Assembly (NCBI RefSeq): GCF_008831285.2 | Contig: NC_045138.2 | Coordinates: 18,447,934 to 18,511,933, forward strand | Direction: 5' to 3' | Source of the DNA: Nymphaea colorata | Taxonomy: Eukaryota; Streptophyta; Magnoliopsida; Nymphaeales; Nymphaeaceae | Length of the DNA stretch: 64,000 bases | In this document: positions 23,113 to 33,820 of the stretch, in pieces | How positions within the stretch are numbered: position 1 is the first letter of the stretch | Layout: each line of letters begins with the position of its first letter | Program-made: the position numbers and the translations under genes | Notes under the pieces: model-generated | What the model saw: only the letters and a program-made list of their open reading frames with translations | Databases searched by the model: none | Told to the model about the DNA's origin: nothing

Positions 23113-23219
23113 ATGCCTTATGTAGGAAGAAGAAAACATTCAGTTTCAGCTCGGCATAAGACAGGGTGCAACTGCAAGAAGTCAAAATGCCTTAAGAAAT
23201 ATTGTGAATGCTTCCCTGC
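23113..23219 (+). pseudogene. Isolated CXC-domain exon of a TSO1/tesmin-like (TCX) gene
   Basis: Reads [20 protein letters not shown] and then CF, the conserved core of a CXC domain (second-repeat type, [18 protein letters not shown]), followed by a good donor at 23220 (GTATGTGG). TCX proteins are nuclear DNA-binding regulators of cell division whose two CXC repeats bind zinc and the CHR element. Here only half of one repeat is present: no partner CXC, no RNPLAF-type linker and no other exon can be found, and decayed copia sequence starts about 220 bases downstream. I read it as a relic exon, not a working gene. The upstream boundary is uncertain. Confidence 0.65.
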
Positions 23220-23439
23220 GTATGTGGAAACTGTTTTTATCTATATATATTGAATGAAGGAGTTCTCCACATACTGCTTCCATGTGCTAAATTTACATCT
23301 TGTTAATCTACCTGCTCAGAGACTGATGTCGACAAAACTTCCTCACCTTTTATTGCTTGACATATATAGCAGGCTGGATATGGGCAGATTAATTGCAATC
23401 GTATCATTGCCAATGAGAAATAACATTTGCCATCAACAA

Positions 23440-24910
23440 AACAGTGCTTGCACAATCATGCCGTTGCCCCTAGGTAAACATGCCATTGGCTCCAAGTCAG
23501 GTAGAACTCTTACGGGAGCATAAAGATTCTATAGGCATGCAACTTACGGCTCAGGGATATACGCGACCGGAGGGACTTGATTACTATGACAGTTTTGCTT
23601 CTGTCGCTAAGTTGGTGATGATGCAACAATTGCTTGATGCATATGCCAACAATGCATTCTTACATGGTAGTTTGGTAAACGAAATATACTTGAAATTGCC
23701 TCCTTGTCGTGCTTTGCAAGGATACACTCGTGCATGTGGACTCAAGTTGAAATCCTCATGCGGCTTAAAACACATTAAGTTGGTGGTTTGCCAATTTTTC
23801 TATTACTCTCGCATATGTTGGTGTTGCTCAATCTCAAGCAAGTTATTATTCTCCTATCTGCAAACAAGAAGAGTGAAAAGAAATGTTCGTTCTTGCATAT
23901 GTGGATATTGTTGAAATCATATAAGATGATAACCTTGACGTCATCAAGAATAAGGAATTTCTTATTAAAAAATTCCACATCAAAGATGTAGGACAGTTGA
24001 AATACTTTCCTGGTACAAAGTTGCTCAATCACAAGAACGGTTGGTATTTCTTGATCGACGGAAATATTATACTTGGACTTACTAAACAAGACAGGCGTTC
24101 TAGACTCCAAACTGAGCATTATTCCTACAAAACAACAAAATAAGTTTGACAATCATGCACAATTGATCAAGAATGGAAGTAATTACAGACGACTTGTTGG
24201 TCAGCTTATGTACTTGACAATTATAAGCTCCCATATCTTTCACCTGTCCACATCCATAAACAATGTATGCATGTACCCATGGAGCAATTTTGCGATGCAG
24301 GCATCAAGTTATCAACATATTTAAAAAGGGTCTCAAGGGCAGGGCATCAAGCGTGTTGAAGGCATAAAACGAGTTGAATTTAGGTTGTCATGAAGCTCTG
24401 ACTAGTTAAGATGGCCTATTTGCAGGCATCAAATTATCAAGATATTTAAAAGGAACTCAAGGGCAAGGCCTCATGTTCTAGGCATAAAACAAGTTGAATT
24501 TTTAGGTTGACAGGTCCTGACTAGGCAAGCTGTTCTATTTCGAGGAAACCAATACTTGGGTATTGCATTTTCTTAAGAGAAAAACTTATCTCATAGAGAG
24601 CAACGAAACAAGCAGTAGTATCAGGATCGCAGCAAGAAAAAGTATTATGGTTGCCTTATCTTTTGAAAGCCCTTCGTTGTGAGCAAAAGTCACCACTCAC
24701 TCTATATTGTGACAACAAGCAGCAATATGCATAGTTGTGAACCCAATTTTTGTTAAGCACACCGACCATATCAAATTAGATTATCTTGGACAGTAAAATA
24801 AATTCAAGCTGAAATAACATGCACCAAGTATGTATTGAGCAAGGAGGAAACTGCAAATATTTTCACAAGTACCCTGAGGTAGGATCAGTTCAAATATATG
24901 ACTATGTATC
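23440..24910 (+). mobile_element. Decayed Ty1/copia pol (reverse transcriptase and RNase H part)
   Basis: Successive short frames match the copia order: PLPLGKHAIGSK, GLDYYDSFASVAKL, NNAFLHGSLVNEIYLKLPP, then AYVDIVEI, IKDVGQLKYFPGTKL, NYRRLVGQLMYLTI, YLKGTQGQGL and remnants of the RNase H and C-terminal part (YCDN-like, KHTDHIKLD, ANIFTSTLR). Several stops and frameshifts break it, a segment between the reverse transcriptase start and the YVDD-equivalent is missing, and no flanking LTR pair can be read. It is an old dead copy. Confidence 0.8.
24297..24541. repeat. Tandem duplication inside the copia relic, about 125-bp unit
   Basis: GCAGGCATCAAGTTATCAAC at 24297 recurs as GCAGGCATCAAATTATCAAG at 24422; both continue with ATATTTAAAA, CAAGGGCA, GGCATAAAAC and GAGTT/AAGTTGAATTT. 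The duplication covers the pol segment that reads YLKGT. Confidence 0.85.
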
Positions 24911-26737
24911 TCGCACGAAGATCAGCATGATTTCTGTGATTATATTCTTCTTTGTTATAAACTCACATTTCTGTAATCATCTTCTGTAAAACACATTTAT
25001 TTTGATCGAGTATCTGAACCATGTAAAGAATAAATCCTTTCACTGTCATTTTCCTGGAACATAGCATGTTCTCTGTACGATTGCCTCAGACCAGTCACAT
25101 GGCTAGGGAATGTAATAGGTCGGCAAGATCTTATTACCGACCCTTAATTGTACATGTTTAGTTGGATTCATGAGTAAATGAAATCAGCTAGGTCCCATCC
25201 TGATCAAATTCGGACTCAGAATATGATGTAGGTGGCCAAATCCAAATTTGAATCAGAGACCAGGGAAGGATCTTACGCGATTATGCTTGAACTTGTGATT
25301 GATTTTACGTACCTCTGTGAGATGAAGATTCGATTTTAGAGATTCAAGTCCAAATTTGAGTCTGAGTCTGGTCCGGTTAAGGAATTAAATAATATAAACT
25401 CGATGCAAAAAAGGAGCAAGAAACTTAATCGTTTGATAGTTCAGACCACATGGCGTGTCATATATGGATTGTCAGACAACCATCAAGCTGACGACGTAAT
25501 AATGCTGCTGGCACTTGTTAATGTACTCGCGTTGGTTGGGCTGATTGAGTTTGGTGAGTTCATTACAAAATCTAGTCGAACTTCGGTTAGATCTTGAAGC
25601 TTTACGAAGTCCGATTAAATCTTGGGATTTGATTGAAATAAAACTCGATTATCCGACAACTTTACTAAGCTTAATTCGGATTTTGAATTTGGGAGCAAGC
25701 CTGTTTGTTGGATTTAATTAATCAGGTCATATTTCCGCAATTACCAAATCCATGTAATTGTACTTGGATTCCCTCCTGTAATTTGAAAAATTTAACACAC
25801 ATGGCGTGCATCTCTGCATGTTACCAAGCACCCTTTAAAGGCTCCATTTATTTCACTCTCTCTTTCATTAAAATTTACTAGCCAGCAATATTTTTCTTGG
25901 CAAGATTAATGCTCGTTGGCCTCACTTCTCCACTGCTTATGAAATTTTGCGGCAAGGCTCTAGCTAAATGGTTACTTCTCATTGTATGCATAACATTTTT
26001 CTCCCCAATTAAATCATCATGGTATAGTATTGCAACTTTAAATACCAGCTGCAAGTATAAGAACATTCTGTGAGTGTATCTGTTCAAAGATTAGAATGAA
26101 ATGCTACAACTAATGTTCCATGACCAAAACTTTATGATAGATTTTATGATGGGACATTCACTGCCAAACAACCCGTTAGGTGCACCATGAGCAAATAGCT
26201 AAGAGCAACAATATGTAATAAAAAACATTTATTGGACGGTATCGGCAACTGCCCACGGATGTCCACATGTGGCTCCCCTCCTGGCGAGGTTGTATCGATC
26301 TTTCAGGTACTGGAGCAAGAGCAGTCTGATCATTCAGTTTCTTTTACAACCAACAGGTTTTGAAGGAAAAAGGGGCCCATAATATATGATGCCAAGTTCC
26401 TTGTTTTGTTGACTAGGGATTGGAAGACTGAGGCAGTAGCGCAGCCATGGTGTGGCTAGTCTCATCAAGTGCCCACACCAACTCTTCCAAAATACCATTG
26501 CAGTCAAACTTGACCTAAGTCTACATGGTTGAACACTCAAAGTGTTTGTTAACAAAAAAAAAAAAATCCTGGCTCCACCAGCCGAATGGGGTGGTACGTC
26601 CATGTCAAAGATCTGGATTTAAAGCACTAAGCATGTGAAGGTTTCTTCTGTCACCAGACATTAATTAGAGGCGATCAAATCACTAGATATTAGGTTGATA
26701 TTAAATGATTCATCATGTTCCTGAAGATAGTGACACT
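24911..26737. other. Gene-free AT-rich spacer
   Basis: Contains a diffuse copy of the GATTCAAATCCAAATTTGA-type repeat at about 25200-25700 and anonymous sequence. No gene is supported on either strand. Confidence 0.5.
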
Positions 26738-26909
26738 CAGTGGCGGAGCCAGAAAAATTGACTGGAAGGACACTTGTTGAAACAAACTCAAATATGGTAG
26801 GGCACTTTTATATATATATATATATATATATAAGATAAATATTTAAGATTTCTACATAAAAGTAAAAAACTTTTAAGAGGCTGGTGTGGGCAATGTGGCC
26901 ACGCCACTG
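26738..26909. mobile_element. 172-bp hAT-like MITE with near-perfect target duplication
   Basis: Ends CAGTGGCGGAGCCA and TGGCCACGCCACTG are inverted copies. It is flanked by GTGACACT (26730-26737) and GTGATACT (26910-26917), matching at 7 of 8 bases, the 8-bp duplication expected of hAT transposition. The interior is an AT-rich core with a (TA)n run. A relative with the GTGGCTCCACCACT end lies at about 46957-47105. Confidence 0.75.
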
Positions 26910-26925
26910 GTGATACTTTGATTAA

Positions 26926-28415
26926 CACTTCAGAAAAAAGATGGATTCATTGATACGTAGGAAAATTGGACGGCAGTGAAAGACTACTTTTATCGATGTG
27001 TGAACATTAATTTTTATCGACGTATAGAGCAAGATGTCGCTGAAAGTAGTTTTCACCAACACTTACTGCTAGGATGTCATTGAATTTGAGCTTTTACCGA
27101 TGTCCAATTCGAAAACATCGATAAACATGTCACTTTTATCGACAATAGTGAAAAAAAACATTGATGAAAAGTAGTCTTTCCCACGCGTGCTGCTAGGTTG
27201 TCATTTGAAGTTGAGCTTTTGACAACAACCAGCTCAAAAACGTCGCTAAACACATTACTTTTGTCGATGTTTACAATAGAACGTCGATAAAAACCCTTTT
27301 ATCGACGTCCACTTAGCAGACATCAAATAAAAAGAAGTAAGCTGTACCAACATGTGGCCATGCATGTGTTGCTGAAAGTCTCTTTCACCAACACATGTAA
27401 AACGTCGATAAAAGTTAGCACAAAAATTTTACTGACGTTTTTAAGTGAACATTTACCGACCCATTCCATGTGTCGATAAAGTCATCCCTGACTCTGTAAC
27501 TCCACCGAGCCTTTCTTCTCCTTTCTTCTTCTTCTTCTATCTTTTCCTTTCTCATTCATCTTCTTTCCACCGGCATTTACCGAAGTTTTTGGTGGATTGC
27601 AAGTGTTTTTTTTATGTCTAAATGATAAAAGGTAGGTTGCACAAACTCAATGTTAAGTTTTTTTTCTTTGTGAATGATTTTAGGTTATGATATTGTTTTA
27701 GAGTAATAATTTTAGGTTTTTTGCTTCAAGCTTTTGTGGTTTTGCATTTCAATCTTCTTCTCCAATCGGCAGGCACAGTGTTGCCAAATTAGAAACGAGC
27801 ATTAACTACTACTAGTGAGGTAGTTGCTTTATTCTATTTGTTTCATGTCTTCTCTATCTTCTTGTTTATTTTGTACGATTCATGTCTCATCTATATCTTT
27901 TTGTTGTTTATTGTATTTAGTTCATGTCTTTTCTGTCTTCTTACTGTTTCTATACTAGAGGTAATCATTTTAGGTTTTCTGTTTCTCTTTTTTTTTCAGT
28001 TTGGCTGTATCTATTTATGTTTGATATAAATGCAATGCACACATGTATGAGTCGATAAAAGAAATTAACAAATCTTCAGCAACGCATGAAATTGTAGTGA
28101 TAAATATATTGCTAACGTCCACTTATATTCCGATAAAAAGTTTTACCAACGTCCAAACATGTCGGTAAAATTTTTGCCAATGCTTGCTATGTATCAATAA
28201 AAGTTTTATCGATGCTTGCCACGTGTCCATAAAAGTTTTATTACCGAGACGTGAGTAATAATTTTATTTACCTACACACATGACGCGGCGCGTGCTCTAG
28301 AATGTCAGTGATAGTTTTCACAGACATTATCTTCATTGTGGGCCACCTCGAACATCCGTAAAACGTTTACCCATGTTTTTCAGCCATCGGTAATCCTTGG
28401 TTTTTTTATGATAAG
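26926..28415. mobile_element. Decayed non-coding CACTA (En/Spm-like) element
   Basis: Starts CACTTCAGAAAAAAG, close to the usual CACTACAAGAAAAA. Both outer parts are filled with subterminal repeats of TTTTATCGACG / CGTCGATAAAA type in both orientations (left about 26990-27490, right about 28030-28390), and it ends with TTGGTTTTTTTATGAT. The core (about 27500-28000) is T-rich, includes a CTT-repeat stretch like a 5' UTR and encodes no transposase. The repeat architecture fits CACTA elements well; the exact right end and 3-bp duplication are blurred by mutations. Confidence 0.7.
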
Positions 28416-29781
28416 GTATGTATTAGCTGGGTTGTGACCCATCTTGCATGTAATTAGATTTGTTGACAGTAGCAGGTCAGGTGTCCGAACCAACTCTAAA
28501 TAAACTTGGTTTTTGAATTGGCACAACAACCATAAACCATACCATGTGGCCGACAGGCACGATCCTGGCCGGATTAGGATCTACAGGTTTGGGTTTCAGA
28601 CCGTGGGATGGCGAACCAACGTTGTTTTGGATCCGGCTTGACCCAGCTCAACCTGACCTAGCTGGACCCAGAAAGGGCAGATGTGAGGCATGGGCAGCCT
28701 ATTTTCATCCGGCCAGCTCAGGCGGACCCCGAAAAGGCATATGAGGCCTGGACTTTTGAGGGACCTGCAAGGGCTGTTTGGCATTAATAAATTTGTATAA
28801 AAAAATGAGACAGATTCATAAAACACTTTTTAAATCGGTGAGTTCTAGCTGACCTCGACATGGGCAGATGGGCGTGGGCCTTGAGCTAGCTTGTAAGCTG
28901 GCAAGAGAGATTTTCATCCGTCCAAATTACTACCCAAATTACTTTCACCTAAGAATAAGATTGTCTTGACAAAAAAAAAAAAGAAGAGCCTACAGTAACT
29001 GCTTTTATTACGTCAGTATTGTAAAAAAGATGGGGTGAAAGGCTTGTCTTTTGTGTATACTTGAAAAAGAAACTTTTAATTGAATTGCTACGTGCTTTTC
29101 ATCAAAATCGTTAAATAAGGGTTTAAAGAAGAGCATTAAATGCATGGCGCTAACAATGGGAGTGACTTCGGTGCACGAAGACATATACGCAAAAAAAAAA
29201 AGAAAAGGAAAAAAGTAGTAGTTGGGGTATTTTGAAAAAAATGTTTCTTTTAGTTTTTTTTCTATTTTTTTTGGTTTGTTCTTTTATTTTTACAAAAGGT
29301 GTAAGTTTTCTTTTTCTATTAATCAAGGGTATTTTGGTCATTAAACATAACAATGAGAGGAAAAAACCAAGCACTAGCGTATGCGTATAATCAGTTCCAG
29401 CTAACATGGGAAAACACGTTCCCGTGTTTTACCGAAGGGATATTTACTCACAAGGGAACTCTTCTGCATTTCACTTTTGCCTTAACAAGGGAAGGGTTCT
29501 TTCATTTTACTATCAGGGGCATTTTGGTCATTTCCAACCCGTAGCACTTGGTCCCAAGAAATAAAAACATTAGCTGTGACTTTTTCTAATATTATCTGTC
29601 GAAATTGAATTCCAGTTTTACCCATTTAAGCGGCATATTAGAATTGGATATACAAGGAAGAAAGGCGTAAACTTAATTTAGGGTGCATTTGTGCTGAGGA
29701 TCTCAGATCTGTACATGCATCTAAGATCGACATCCCTCTCATCTTGTCGGATTTCAAATCTGTAGAATGAGGCTATCAAAG
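28416..29781. other. Gene-free spacer with GC-rich repeat scraps
   Basis: 28540-28750 has GACCCAGCTCAACCTGACC-like GC-rich repeat sequence related in style to 54.5-54.7 and 55.2-55.3 kb. TTTGGCATTAATAAATTTG at about 28780 starts a MITE-like scrap. The motif ATTTTGGTCATT occurs at about 29332 and 29522. No gene is seen. Confidence 0.5.
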
Positions 29782-30141
29782 TTATTGTCACAAAAAACGC
29801 TGTTTTTTTTAAAAAAACGCGTATTTAACGCTAAAAACAGTTCTGCCGTATAATACCTGTATTATTCCCGTTTTTTTTAAAAAAATGTCAAAAAACAAAA
29901 AACGCGTATAATACCCATTTAATACTCGTATAATACCCGTTTTTTACCGTTATTTTTCCGTTTTTTGCCGTTTTTTTATTAATTATTATTTTTTATAATT
30001 TTTAAGATGTATTAAATGTTTAATTTTTTTTAAAAATTTACCGAACTTTTTCCGTTTTATTTTCGATATATAAAACTTTACCGTATTATACCCGTTTTTT
30101 TCCTCGCCGTTTAATACCCGTCCCCGTTTTTTGTGACAATG
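29782..30141. mobile_element. MITE with perfect 16-bp inverted ends and a TAATACCCG-rich interior
   Basis: ATTGTCACAAAAAACG at 29784-29799 and its exact reverse complement at 30125-30140. TATCAAA lies just outside both ends, a 7-bp (perhaps 8-bp) target duplication. The interior repeats GTATAATACCCG and CCGTTTTTTACCG-like words in both orientations. No open frame is present. The class cannot be fixed; the duplication length suggests hAT-like. Confidence 0.8.
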
Positions 30142-32491
30142 TATCAAACACAGCTTCATTGAAAGATAAATATTGAAGAAGGAAACGCATTTGATGCATT
30201 TTTCTTTTTCAAGTTAACAAAAGTTAAAAAAAAAAAGCGCAAAAGGGAAATTTCTAAGAAGAAAATTTTTGGGCTACCATTCGCGTTCTTTTGGAGTTTA
30301 AATATCTTACCGTAAATTAAACAATTTTTGAAACTTTTTAAAATAATAAATGGTAATATGCATCACTTTGTATACAAAGTACCAATCAACAGGGGGGAAG
30401 CAAAAAAAATTTTGTGAAGGAAACCGAATTAAAGTTTTTAAATTTTGATATGAATGAAATATCATTTTTCAACATTTTTAGTTTTGACAAGTAAATTTTT
30501 TTTTAATTTTACATATATTTTTTTTTCAAATTACGGTGAGACCAGGGCCCATGTGGGCCCCCCTTGACTCCTCCGCTGCCTATCAGTAAAAATGAAAGCT
30601 CTTTATAAATACAGAAAAAAAGGTAGTGTATGAAGTAAAAAAAAACTAAAAAAAAGGCATTTTTTCTTTTGAAAAATCTTTAAAATAACTTATCTCCTCC
30701 TCTTTTTTTTTTCAATAAATATCAATTGTGTGCACCACCTTCGTCCACACAACTCACTCTCTATGTAATTGGCACTGACCCATCGGCCATGGCAGTCGAT
30801 ATTTAAAATTTATTATGGTACTTTTTGCTGTGGATGTTCATTATATTTATTTAATTCATTATACTTCATCGTTTTTTTGCCTCAGTTTTTCTTTTTTTAA
30901 TTTCAAATTTGAATGCCATCAAAATTGGATGGTTACTGCCCCGGAACACGAACATGAGCTTGGGGGTTTCGTGCTCTATGCTTCACCTACCAATGAGGTC
31001 CTTTTTTTATTCCTTTCTTAATCTCTGACAGGTCTACCAAGAAAACATTAAAACTTCTCGCTTCAAGAAAAGCCACGAGATCTTTAGAAGGACGCATTTA
31101 TTGTTGGAACTTGGAAGCCATCAAATTAAGATCCAAAATTTGTTTAAAAATGCACAAGTAAGAATAAGAAAAAAGAAAAATGAAAGGGACGCATGTGGAA
31201 AAGTTCTTCTGGCAAAGGCATGGCTAAGAAAACTGGAATCTCTTTGCTTTTTTAGATTTTGTCTGCCAGAAGCTTGTATAGCAAACTGATCAGCAAAGTA
31301 AAAATGCATACTTAAATATATTTCGTAAAATTGAAATAATATATAAAATGTATTGATCTCCATGTTTACACTTTTAAAGCCACATCGTGTTGTTTTAAGT
31401 CGATATCAAACCTCATGCTCTGCATGGTGTTAGCTTGGTCTCGATCTTTTCAGTTCATGATTTCGGGCATAAAATGTCCAGAATATCACATTGTAAATCG
31501 GCACTCTTAGGCCTATTATAATAAGCCGCTTTCTTATCGGATACATGGAAATCTTTACAACGTCAAATCTTGTACGCAAGCCGTTCACTTTGGAGTGAGC
31601 TTGTAATAAGCAACTCCAAGTGACGAATAAAGAAGACAACACTATCCCCATCAACATGGGCAGAGCCAAGAATTTTTTGTTTAAGTTAAATTTATATATA
31701 TATATATATATATATAAATAAAGAGAGAGAGAGAGAGAGAGAGATGTTAATTGTAAGGGAATGTGAAAGGGGATGGTCCCGTGCAATGTTAGCCTTGGAA
31801 GGTTCTTAAAGAGGCCATGTGCACCAGCTCCTATATTAAAACAAGATGAAAGTACCCTCACCATCCAGACTCTATCTGTCCTTTTACGACCTGTTTACTT
31901 GTTATTAATTACCATCCACTCTTTCATGCGATTCATAAATGGCCCTTGAAAGCAAACCAAATCCTGTCCTTGGATTTGGATGAGTCGATATATTCTAATG
32001 TCCAAGTGTTCAAATGCATTTATCTGGATAAGCAAACCAACTGGACACAGACAAGTTGGTGGAATTGGGCCCATGAATTTGAATTTCTGGCGGTGCCAGT
32101 TGCAGATTATGTATGACGTCACAGTGAACACGCTCTGTTCACATGCAAAGTCAATTCACCGACCGCCATGAAAGCTTACTTCTTCCTTGCTGCCATCACC
32201 ACAGTTCGTGAGTTAGGTAAAAGATCAAGAATAAGATCATTTACGACCAAATTGATGATACTACATTCATATTTTACACAGTTTGTGCCAATAATATTAC
32301 ATACCAAACCTTATGGATCATATGAGGACTACTGCTAGTAGTAGAGAACGAGAGAAATATCACGAGGGAGAAGAAAATTGCATGCTACAGAGATTACCAA
32401 CCAATATTATGATTCAAGAAGCCATGAATAGAGCATTAATATCAATTAAAAGAAAGTGTCGGCGAGCTTCGTCGGTAGAGGAGAGGCGTTC
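30142..32491. other. Gene-free spacer 3' of LRX-like gene B
   Basis: AT-rich with poly(A)/poly(T) runs. CCCCCCTTGACTCCTCCGCT at about 30558 resembles the end of a GGAG-type element. No coding sequence is supported. The last part (about 32200-32491) would include the 3' UTR of LRX-like gene B. Confidence 0.5.
31693..31744. repeat. (TA)n(GA)n compound microsatellite
   Basis: A TA run of about 23 bases, the link AATAAA, then a GA run of about 23 bases. Same TA-then-GA arrangement as at 16379. Confidence 0.9.
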
Positions 32492-33760
32492 TCATGGCCA
32501 CTGCGGACCAGGAGGTTGGTACGGCTGCCCGAACGGGTCCGTAGGGGTCGGATCCGTAGGTGGGCAGTAATTTTCAGGAGGCGGCGGCGGCGGCGGTGGA
32601 GGTGGAGGTGGAGGTGGCAGAGAGCAAAGTGCCGGAGGCGGCGGTGGTGAAGGTGGTGGCGGCGGTGGTGGAGAAGGTGGCGGTGGTGGTGACGGGAAGC
32701 AGCTGGCGGTGCGACAGTCCACCGGGTGCGAGTATAAGTGGCACTCCTGCTCGGATCTTTGCGCTGGCCGGTTCGGGATGCAGTTCTGTTGATCTGAGAA
32801 CTTCACGCCGTGCTCCGGCAGCTCGAGGCAAACAGGAGGCTCGCCATCGAAATAATTGTATGAGTAGGTGAAGTTCCTGAGCCTCGGCAACTCGCAGATG
32901 GACTTGGGGATCTCGCCGGTGAGTCTGTTATGGGCCACATTGAGCTGCTCCAGGCTCTTCATGCCTCCGATGGCTTCCGGCAAAGGGCCGACGAACTCAT
33001 TGAACCCGATGTCGAAAACCGTGGCCTGAGTCAAAGACCCGATCTCCTCGGGAATACAAGAAGTCAGTGAATTGTTGAGCAGCAAGATCTCGTTCAGCGT
33101 CGAGCTCATCTTCCCTACGGACTTGGGCAGACACCCTTTGATGTCATTGTTGGCCAATACCACCACGGAAGCCGGCAAATTCCCGAAGTTTTCCGGGATG
33201 GCCGACCGGAACTTGTTGTTGTTAACAAACAAAGCATCTAGTTTCAAGTCGAAGAGCTTCTCCGGGAGGCTCCCCTCGAATGCATTGTAACGGATGTCCA
33301 GGAACTTGAGCGACGGCAAGCACAATAGGACAGAGGGGAATCTGCCGCAGAACTGGTTGCTGCTCAAGTCAAGCTCAAAGAGTAGCTTGAGGTTCCTGAA
33401 GGAATGCGGTATTTCGCCAGAAAACCTGTTGGAGTTGATATGAAACAAGGCCAAATCCGTCAAGAGGCCCAATGCCTCCGGCAAGTGGCCGCCGAGATTG
33501 TAATGGTTCAAATCTATCCCCCCGACTACATCAGTGCATCCGTCGTCCGGCGCCTTGGTGCAGTAGACGCCGGTGTAACTGCAGACGTCGTAGCCGGTCC
33601 AGGTGCCGGTGATGTTCTTCGGGTCGGAATATATGGCCGATTTCCATGCTTGGAGGGCTATGTACGCATTCTGGAGCCTGGGGTTCAGGAACTGAGCTGA
33701 AGAACAGGGGAAGAGAAAGAGGAAGAAACAGAAGGGGAGGAGGGTGAACTTGGGCACCAT
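32492..33760 (-). CDS. Leucine-rich repeat extensin-like protein B (longer proline tail)
   Basis: Intronless gene, 422 residues from the ATG at 33760. The frame stays open upstream to 33784 but has no other ATG, and starting at MVPKFTLLPFCFFLFLFPCS gives a clean signal peptide (1-22). Cap with GYDVCSYTGVYC, about ten LRRs, then a cysteine hinge with QQNCIPNRPAQRSEQEC and HPVDCRTASC, and a proline-rich tail over residues 355-422 with SPPPPP blocks, an uninterrupted proline run and a YQPP-like end. Apoplastic wall protein of the LRX group: the LRR part is expected to bind wall or peptide ligands, the hydroxyproline-rich tail to tether it. The tail is still much shorter than in classical LRX proteins. 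The hinge is closer to the LRX consensus than in gene A. A 10-codon upstream frame precedes the start. Confidence 0.92.
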   Translation of the reverse strand: MVPKFTLLPFCFFLFLFPCSSAQFLNPRLQNAYIALQAWKSAIYSDPKNITGTWTGYDVCSYTGVYCTKAPDDGCTDVVGGIDLNHYNLGGHLPEALGLLTDLALFHINSNRFSGEIPHSFRNLKLLFELDLSSNQFCGRFPSVLLCLPSLKFLDIRYNAFEGSLPEKLFDLKLDALFVNNNKFRSAIPENFGNLPASVVVLANNDIKGCLPKSVGKMSSTLNEILLLNNSLTSCIPEEIGSLTQATVFDIGFNEFVGPLPEAIGGMKSLEQLNVAHNRLTGEIPKSICELPRLRNFTYSYNYFDGEPPVCLELPEHGVKFSDQQNCIPNRPAQRSEQECHLYSHPVDCRTASCFPSPPPPPSPPPPPPPSPPPPPALCSLPPPPPPPPPPPPPPENYCPPTDPTPTDPFGQPYQPPGPQWP

Positions 33761-33773
33761 GGGGCCACAATGG

Positions 33774-33806
33774 TCACAGAGCAACCTTGAATGTGAAGCT
33801 GATCAT
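33774..33806 (-). promoter_or_regulatory. Short upstream open reading frame before LRX-like gene B
   Basis: ATG at 33806 reads MISFTFKVAL and stops (TGA) at 33774, only 13 bases before the main ATG. It could lower translation if it lies in the transcript. A TATA-like TCTTATATGA is at 33820-33811, which would make the transcript start very near this ATG, so inclusion is uncertain. Confidence 0.35.
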
Positions 33807-33820
33807 GGAATCATATAAGA

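Noticed and set aside
25403-25597. 64-codon hydrophobic open frame
   Set aside because: No homology recognised, and it sits within repeat-like AT-rich sequence.
33761-33784. Extension of LRX-like gene B upstream to 33784
   Set aside because: The extra codons begin with TTG, not ATG. The ATG at 33760 gives a proper signal peptide.
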